This document shows positions 58,074-64,000 of a stretch of 64,000 bases of DNA, piece by piece. The notes under the pieces were generated by a model. It was not told the DNA's origin and did not search any database. It saw only the letters and a program-made list of their open reading frames with translations. Source of the stretch: Alkalihalobacillus sp047302405 (GTDB taxonomy: Bacteria > Bacillota > Bacilli > Bacillales > Bacillaceae_D); NCBI RefSeq assembly GCF_047302405.1, contig NZ_CP154853.1:4030001-4094000 (forward strand), in the 5' to 3' direction. Numbering within the stretch: position 1 is the stretch's first letter; each line of letters opens with the position of its first letter. The position numbers and the translations under genes were made by a program.

Positions 58074-58190
58074 GGCTGCGAATCAACGGCGGATTTCTTC
58101 GTCCATTTCCTTCTTCCGATTCTCACGTGCTAAAGCACGCTCCGAGTCACCAGAATTTCATGTCCTTGAACTCCTTGTTGCTTCTTGCCA
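58074..58190 (-). repeat. Spacer duplication, operon 2, proximal to 16S
   Basis: Counterpart of 34638-34754, with hairpin CGTGCTAAAGCACG. No tRNA genes lie in this spacer either. Confidence 0.78.
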
Positions 58191-58328
58191 ACAGACTTAG
58201 ATGTTCGATATTCTCAAACGTCTTAGCTGTTTTAAATTTGAAAGATTAGCTCTTTCAAAACTGAACAAAAAGACCGAAGCGCCTTACACATCAAAGATGT
58301 ATAAGTTCGACTAGAGTTAAATACTCCA

Positions 58329-59886
<1,558 letters not shown>

Positions 59887-60051
59887 TAAGCTGATTCGCT
59901 CATTTTTGCTGGCTAGCTTCAGTTTTCACTGAAGTTCCATTTGCATTGATTTCTCAATGACTAACATTGACGAGATACCTTGTATCTCTTTAATTCGCTT
60001 GGCTTTTGTTCAGTTTTCAAAGAACTTGTTTCGCTCATTGGCGACTTATCT

Positions 60052-60080
60052 AATATATCACTTCGACTCATTCAAGTCAA
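60052..60080 (-). promoter_or_regulatory. rRNA operon 2 promoter
   Basis: TTGACT, 17 bases, TATATT on the minus strand, identical to operon 1. Repeat copy C begins only about 124 bp upstream, where similarity between the two operons' upstream regions stops. Confidence 0.85.
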
Positions 60081-60203
60081 CAACTTTTTTTCATTAAAAT
60101 ATTTTGTTTAATGAGTTGTTTTTGCTGTGCGTCTTAGCGACAAGAAATAATATACCATAGTATCTTATTACATTGCAACAGTTTTATTAAAAATAAATAA
60201 TTA

Positions 60204-61065
60204 ACTCAACTTTCGCAGCGTATAATTGACTCTTAACCGTTGATAGAGATTGATTTTAGGGCGATACCATACTCAAATTGACTTTACATGGACGGTTCAA
60301 TCGTTGACAGTCTGAACACATCTCTTCGTAGGCTGTTGAAGAAATCTGTTCACTAAAATGAAGCTCTTCGGCTAGTCGCTACCAAAACCATACTCCGCGT
60401 CCTGCAGGAACCTGGCGAGCCTCCTCGGTACACCTGTGGGGTCTCGCTCCACAGTTTATTCCTGCGGGAGTCTCCGTATGGTTTTGTCCGCTAAGTGTAG
60501 GGGAGAGGCTTGATGATATTGCTTTTTCCAAATCAGCTATTTCTAACGCAGAAGGACCTTCTTCTTCACTTTGTTGGTTATGGAACTAAATAGGTAGTTG
60601 CCACCTATTTTTTCCTAAGTCTGTAGTCATCAAAAGACAGGATAAACAAGCTCGATCATCTAGCTAATGTACAGAGCATCAACAATGATTTGTTTACAAC
60701 TGTAACGGATTTAGTCATGGAAAGAGAAAAATCATTCTCAAGCTAATGTACGTTGAAGTCATGACTGTTTTTTTATTCAATGAGAAAAAGGAACCTAGAT
60801 TCGATTCCAGTATCTAGCGGACAAACAGACACGGAGACCCCGCAAGCGTGCTGAGGAGGCTCATGAGGTTCCTGCAGGACGCGGAGTGTCTGTTTGGGAG
60901 CGACCGCCGAAGAAGAGCATTGTCTATTTTTTCTTAATGCACAGTTTATCCGTTTGGTGTAATAGTGCGTTCTCGCTTTTCAAACGTGTCAAGGGCATTT
61001 GTTTAAGAGCTTCCCTTTCGCTCTGCCAACTAGTTGAACGGATTTTCTCGATGCGAAAGGTGAGT
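60204..61065 (+). mobile_element. Non-autonomous repeat element, copy C (862 bp)
   Basis: Third copy, same orientation as A. Ends ACTCAACTTTCGC (60204-60216) and GCGAAAGGTGAGT (61053-61065). The 5-bp duplication AATTA flanks it exactly (60199-60203 and 61066-61070). It contains module 1 intact (60383-60486) and module 2 shortened by about 34 bp (60822-60896), with both closing arms kept. There is no coding capacity. The stretch 61071-61274 to the next terminator shows nothing further. Confidence 0.88.
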
Positions 61066-61274
61066 AATTAAAAATCAAAACCATTCTCCATCTCATTTTC
61101 ACAAGCTGTTGTATAGGACTAAAAACTAAATGGACTTTCCATCTTCAATGAGCTTTTACAAGGAGAGTTATTTCTTTAAATACTTACTCCTAGCAAGAGA
61201 CTAACTCCCTTTCTATTAACCACTTGTATTCATCTTAACAGCTCAGAATCTCCCTACCGATTGTCTAGTCACAT

Positions 61275-61316
61275 AAAAAAGTCACCAGCTCCTCTTAAAT
61301 CGGCTGGTGACTTTTT
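61275..61316 (-). terminator. Terminator of the second binding-protein gene
   Basis: Stem AAAAAGTCACCAGC/GCTGGTGACTTTTT, U-rich on both sides and so active in either direction; about 15 bases past the stop. Confidence 0.9.
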
Positions 61317-61329
61317 CGAAAACAACTAT

Positions 61330-62907
61330 CTATTCTTTTAATTCTACATCACGTAAAAATAAGAAACTACTTGGATATTGGAAATAACCTTCTACATTGT
61401 CACGTAAGCCAGTTAATAAAATAGAGTGGTACACTGGTACAAGTGGTGCTTCATCCACAAGTAACTGTTGCACTTCTTTATATAATTCTAAACGTGTAGC
61501 TTCGTCCATTTCCTTTCTCCCTGCTTCTAATAGAGCGTCCACATCATCATTTTGGATAAATGAGCGGTTACCTGGTGCTCCAACATTAGACGAATGAAAC
61601 ATCCCATATAGCCCATAATCCGCATCAAGAGTAACAGTTCCCCAACTTCCAACAAATAATTGATGATTTCCTTTTGCTGTTGCATCAAGATAAGCACCTT
61701 GTTCAGCAATTTGAATCGATAAATCAATGCCAAGTGGAGCTAATTGTGCTTGAGCATATTCAGCAATGTTAATATTAGAACGCAAATCAGTTGTTAAAAT
61801 CGTTGCTTGGAAACCATCAGCATAACCAGCTTCTTCTAATAAACTTTTGGCTTCTTCAACATTATAAGTTAGTGGAGTAATGTCATCTGAATATCCATAA
61901 ACGGTCGGAGCTAAAAACCCTTGTGCCGGTAAAGCCACTCCATCTACAATCCCATCAATTAATTCTTCTTTATCAATGGCCATTGTGATGGCATGCCTTA
62001 CCCGTTTATCATTAAATGGTTCTACCTCTAAATTAAAGCCAATATACGTTAAATTTGAACTATCTGATTGCTGAACCACCGTACCATCCGTATTCTCTAA
62101 TTGATTGATATCATTTGGATTTACCGGATAAATAATATCGGCCTCTTCTGTTTGTAATTCAGCAATTCTTGTCAGATCCTCGGGAACAACTTTAAATGTA
62201 ACCTTATCAACATTCGCTTCAATATCCCAGTAGTCTTCATTTTTAGTTAACGTAACATTTTCTCCTGGAACACTTGATTCATATTTAAAATAACCTGTAC
62301 CAATTGGATTTTCATTTACATAAGCAAAAGGCGGTGCTCCATTTTCCATTGCCTCATAATCAGCTTCAATCGCTTCTTTACTAATCATATGTCCTGCCGG
62401 ATGTGCTAAATGAGCTGGTAACGCTACAAAAGGAAATTCTGTTTCAATGTGTACAGTATACTCATCAATTACTTCTACATTTGTTACCATATCAAAAAGA
62501 AAACCGACAGGGGATGCGACATCTTTGTCGAATATACGATCGAAGTTCACTTTTACGACTTCTGCATTAAATGGTGTTCCGTCGTGAAACTCAATCCCTT
62601 GGCGTAACTTTAGTTCCCATACCGTATCTTCAATTTGTTCATAACTTTCTGCTAAACCTGGTTTTAATGTTAAATCTTTATCGAGAAAAACAAGCGTATC
62701 ATAGATCGCACTCATAACATATAATGAGTTCCCATCATTTGCGGCATGTGGATCCAATGAGACTGGTGCAGAAGTTAAATCAACAACTAAATCTCCTCCA
62801 CTTGCTTGTTCTGTCGCTGTATTTCCCTCTGACTCATTCGATTGTCCTGAACAAGCAACTAAAGTGATTAAAATAAATATAAATGAAATAAATGCTAACT
62901 TTTTCAT
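61330..62907 (-). CDS. Peptide ABC transporter substrate-binding lipoprotein, orphan paralogue
   Basis: A second family 5 solute receptor, 525 aa, anchored via Cys19 (LVAC). It parallels the protein at 41866-43470 along its length (GIEFHDGTPFNAEVVKVNFD, NPIGTGYFKYE, FNDKRVRHAITMAIDKEEL, GAPGNRSFIQNDD). No permease or ATPase gene is adjacent, so it may serve the transporter at 43801-47678 or another system. AGGTTAAGATG-like spacing gives a weak ribosome-binding site (GGGAGGTT upstream). It lies between repeat copy C and gyrA, an unusual place. Confidence 0.92.
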   Translation of the reverse strand: MKKLAFISFIFILITLVACSGQSNESEGNTATEQASGGDLVVDLTSAPVSLDPHAANDGNSLYVMSAIYDTLVFLDKDLTLKPGLAESYEQIEDTVWELKLRQGIEFHDGTPFNAEVVKVNFDRIFDKDVASPVGFLFDMVTNVEVIDEYTVHIETEFPFVALPAHLAHPAGHMISKEAIEADYEAMENGAPPFAYVNENPIGTGYFKYESSVPGENVTLTKNEDYWDIEANVDKVTFKVVPEDLTRIAELQTEEADIIYPVNPNDINQLENTDGTVVQQSDSSNLTYIGFNLEVEPFNDKRVRHAITMAIDKEELIDGIVDGVALPAQGFLAPTVYGYSDDITPLTYNVEEAKSLLEEAGYADGFQATILTTDLRSNINIAEYAQAQLAPLGIDLSIQIAEQGAYLDATAKGNHQLFVGSWGTVTLDADYGLYGMFHSSNVGAPGNRSFIQNDDVDALLEAGRKEMDEATRLELYKEVQQLLVDEAPLVPVYHSILLTGLRDNVEGYFQYPSSFLFLRDVELKE

Positions 62908-63104
62908 CTTAACCTCCCATTGGTTTTGTAATGTTTATACATATATCTCTTATCCCTAGTAAAAAGGTATGTTTAGTTACATACATAGTATAAGTGCATT
63001 ATTGAGATTGGTCAATATTCTATGCTTCTTAGATTATTTGAAATATACTCGGCTTTATTAACTATTACATACGCATTCTAAGTCGCTTACTGATTTAATA
63101 GAAT

Positions 63105-63136
63105 CAAAAAAAGCTGAATGGTTTCCCATCCAACTT
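63105..63136 (-). terminator. gyrA terminator
   Basis: Stem AAGTTGGATGG/CCATTCAGCTT (two wobble pairs) with a GAAA loop, followed by seven T residues on the minus strand. Confidence 0.9.
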
Positions 63137-63158
63137 TTCTTTAGATATGTGTCTTACA

Positions 63159-64000
63159 TTATGACTCATCGGTTTCTTCATCAGATTCCTTGACAGTCTC
63201 TACTTCTTCACTTAATTCTTCTTGCTCCATTGATTCCACATTGGATTCAACTTCATCTTCTAAATCATTAATTTCCTCGTCTTCGATTTCAACTCGGGCT
63301 ACAGTTGCAACCTCTTCACCCTCATCAATTCGAATCACTTTAACCCCTTGAGTATTACGTCCAGTTATGGAAATCCCTTCGACTTGTGTACGGATAATGA
63401 CACCACTAACCGTAATAATCATAATATCATGGTCATCAGATACAATTTTTAAGGCGACGAGCGACCCATTTTTATCAGTAATGTTCGAAGTCTTAATTCC
63501 TTTACCACCACGGTTTTGAATACGGTATTCCTCAATCGGTGTTCGTTTACCATATCCTTTTTCAGTAACAATTAAGACTTGATGTCCCTCTTCAATAATA
63601 TCCATTCCAACAACATAATCATCATCTTTTAAAGAAATCCCTTTTACTCCACCAGCAGTACGTCCCATTAATCGAACATCTTCTTCATGGAAACGAATCG
63701 CCATTCCATTTTTTGTTCCGATAATGATTTCTCTTTCGCCATTTGTTAAACGAACGCCATGAAGTTCATCCTCACCACGTAAGTTGATTGCAAATAATCC
63801 ACCTTTACGGATATTTGCAAATGATGATAGCTGGGTTCTTTTCGCAATACCATGTTTTGTTAAGAAGAATAAAAACTCATCGTCTTTAAACTCTTCAATA
63901 GGAATAACGGTACTAATATATTCATCAGAATCTATTTGCAGGAGATTAATAATCGGAATCCCTTTTGCCGTTCTTCCTAATTCAGGAATTTCATATCCTT
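63159..64000 (-). CDS. gyrA: DNA gyrase subunit A, C-terminal part, cut by window edge
   Basis: The C-terminal beta-pinwheel of GyrA, which wraps DNA. About 279 codons are visible and the frame is open to the window edge; the catalytic N-terminal domain lies outside. Blade repeats include GRTAKGIPIINLLQI, FLTKHGIAKRTQLSSF and NGERIIIGT-like strands. The GyrA box appears as QNRGGKG (normally QRRGGKG). The tail after about residue 215 of this fragment is strongly acidic. The internal ATG at 63704 is not a start. Confidence 0.96.
   Translation of the reverse strand, partial: GYEIPELGRTAKGIPIINLLQIDSDEYISTVIPIEEFKDDEFLFFLTKHGIAKRTQLSSFANIRKGGLFAINLRGEDELHGVRLTNGEREIIIGTKNGMAIRFHEEDVRLMGRTAGGVKGISLKDDDYVVGMDIIEEGHQVLIVTEKGYGKRTPIEEYRIQNRGGKGIKTSNITDKNGSLVALKIVSDDHDIMIITVSGVIIRTQVEGISITGRNTQGVKVIRIDEGEEVATVARVEIEDEEINDLEDEVESNVESMEQEELSEEVETVKESDEETDES

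Noticed and set aside
63159..63704. Independent 181-codon gene starting at an ATG at 63704
   Set aside because: The frame continues without a stop to the window edge and encodes GyrA blade repeats, so the ATG is internal to gyrA.

Overview
The window is from a Bacillaceae bacterium: a low-GC, endospore-forming relative of Bacillus subtilis and B. halodurans. Sporulation genes (spoVG, sspF, yabG, bofA, csfB, abrB), T-box leaders and a Spo0A-controlled abrB promoter all point that way. Gene order is the classic right-of-oriC segment of Bacillus, read backwards: nearly every gene is on the minus strand, and the order runs from gyrA (cut by the right edge) to pth (cut by the left edge). abrB and yaaC are inverted relative to their neighbours, as in B. 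subtilis.

Layout, left to right. 1-6.6 kb: pth, rplY (ctc), prs, glmU, spoVG, ridA, purR (with paired PurBoxes), ispE. 6.8-12.4 kb: a 26-codon gene, repeat copy A, sspF, veg, yabG, intergenic repeats, ksgA, rnmV. 12.6-14.3 kb: repeat copy B and an IS200/IS605-type insertion. 14.4-18.9 kb: yabE, tatD, and metS with a Met T-box. 19.4-22.4 kb: a HerA-NurA pair inserted between metS and abrB. 22.6-30.3 kb: abrB, rsmI, yazA, yabB, yabA, ricT, holB, darA, tmk, an Orn/Lys/Arg decarboxylase-family gene, csfB. 31.2-36.5 kb: first rRNA operon. 36.8-41.6 kb: bofA, yaaL, recR, ebfC, dnaX, SRP RNA, tadA, tRNA-Ser. 41.9-47.7 kb: a peptide ABC transporter with a divergent binding protein. 47.8-53.6 kb: serS with a Ser T-box, dacA, guaB, yaaC. 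54.1-59.9 kb: a 43-aa hydrophilic peptide gene and a second, nearly identical rRNA operon. 60.2-64 kb: repeat copy C, a second peptide-binding lipoprotein, and the 3' part of gyrA.

The coding part is mostly housekeeping: replication and repair (gyrA, dnaX, holB, recR, yabA), translation and RNA maturation (serS, metS, ksgA, rnmV, rsmI, tadA, ffs, rRNA), nucleotide metabolism (guaB, prs, purR, tmk), cell wall (glmU, dacA) and sporulation timing.

The unusual material lies between operons. One 0.86-1.13 kb non-coding element is present in three copies. Each copy has 13-bp terminal inverted repeats and its own exact 5-bp target duplication (TATAA, TACTT, AATTA), so it is or was mobile, yet I see no transposase in it. 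Each copy carries two long hairpin modules in opposite orientation. The closing stems differ between modules but change on both arms together, which argues for a conserved folded RNA or DNA structure. A second family of roughly 120-bp tandem hairpins occupies three other intergenic gaps, also with compensatory stem changes. A smaller nested element (ACTGAAAAAGT ends), two unrelated 51-bp tandem arrays and duplicated 3' tails behind both rRNA operons complete the set. All positions, stems and similarities were read by eye; no database search was run.
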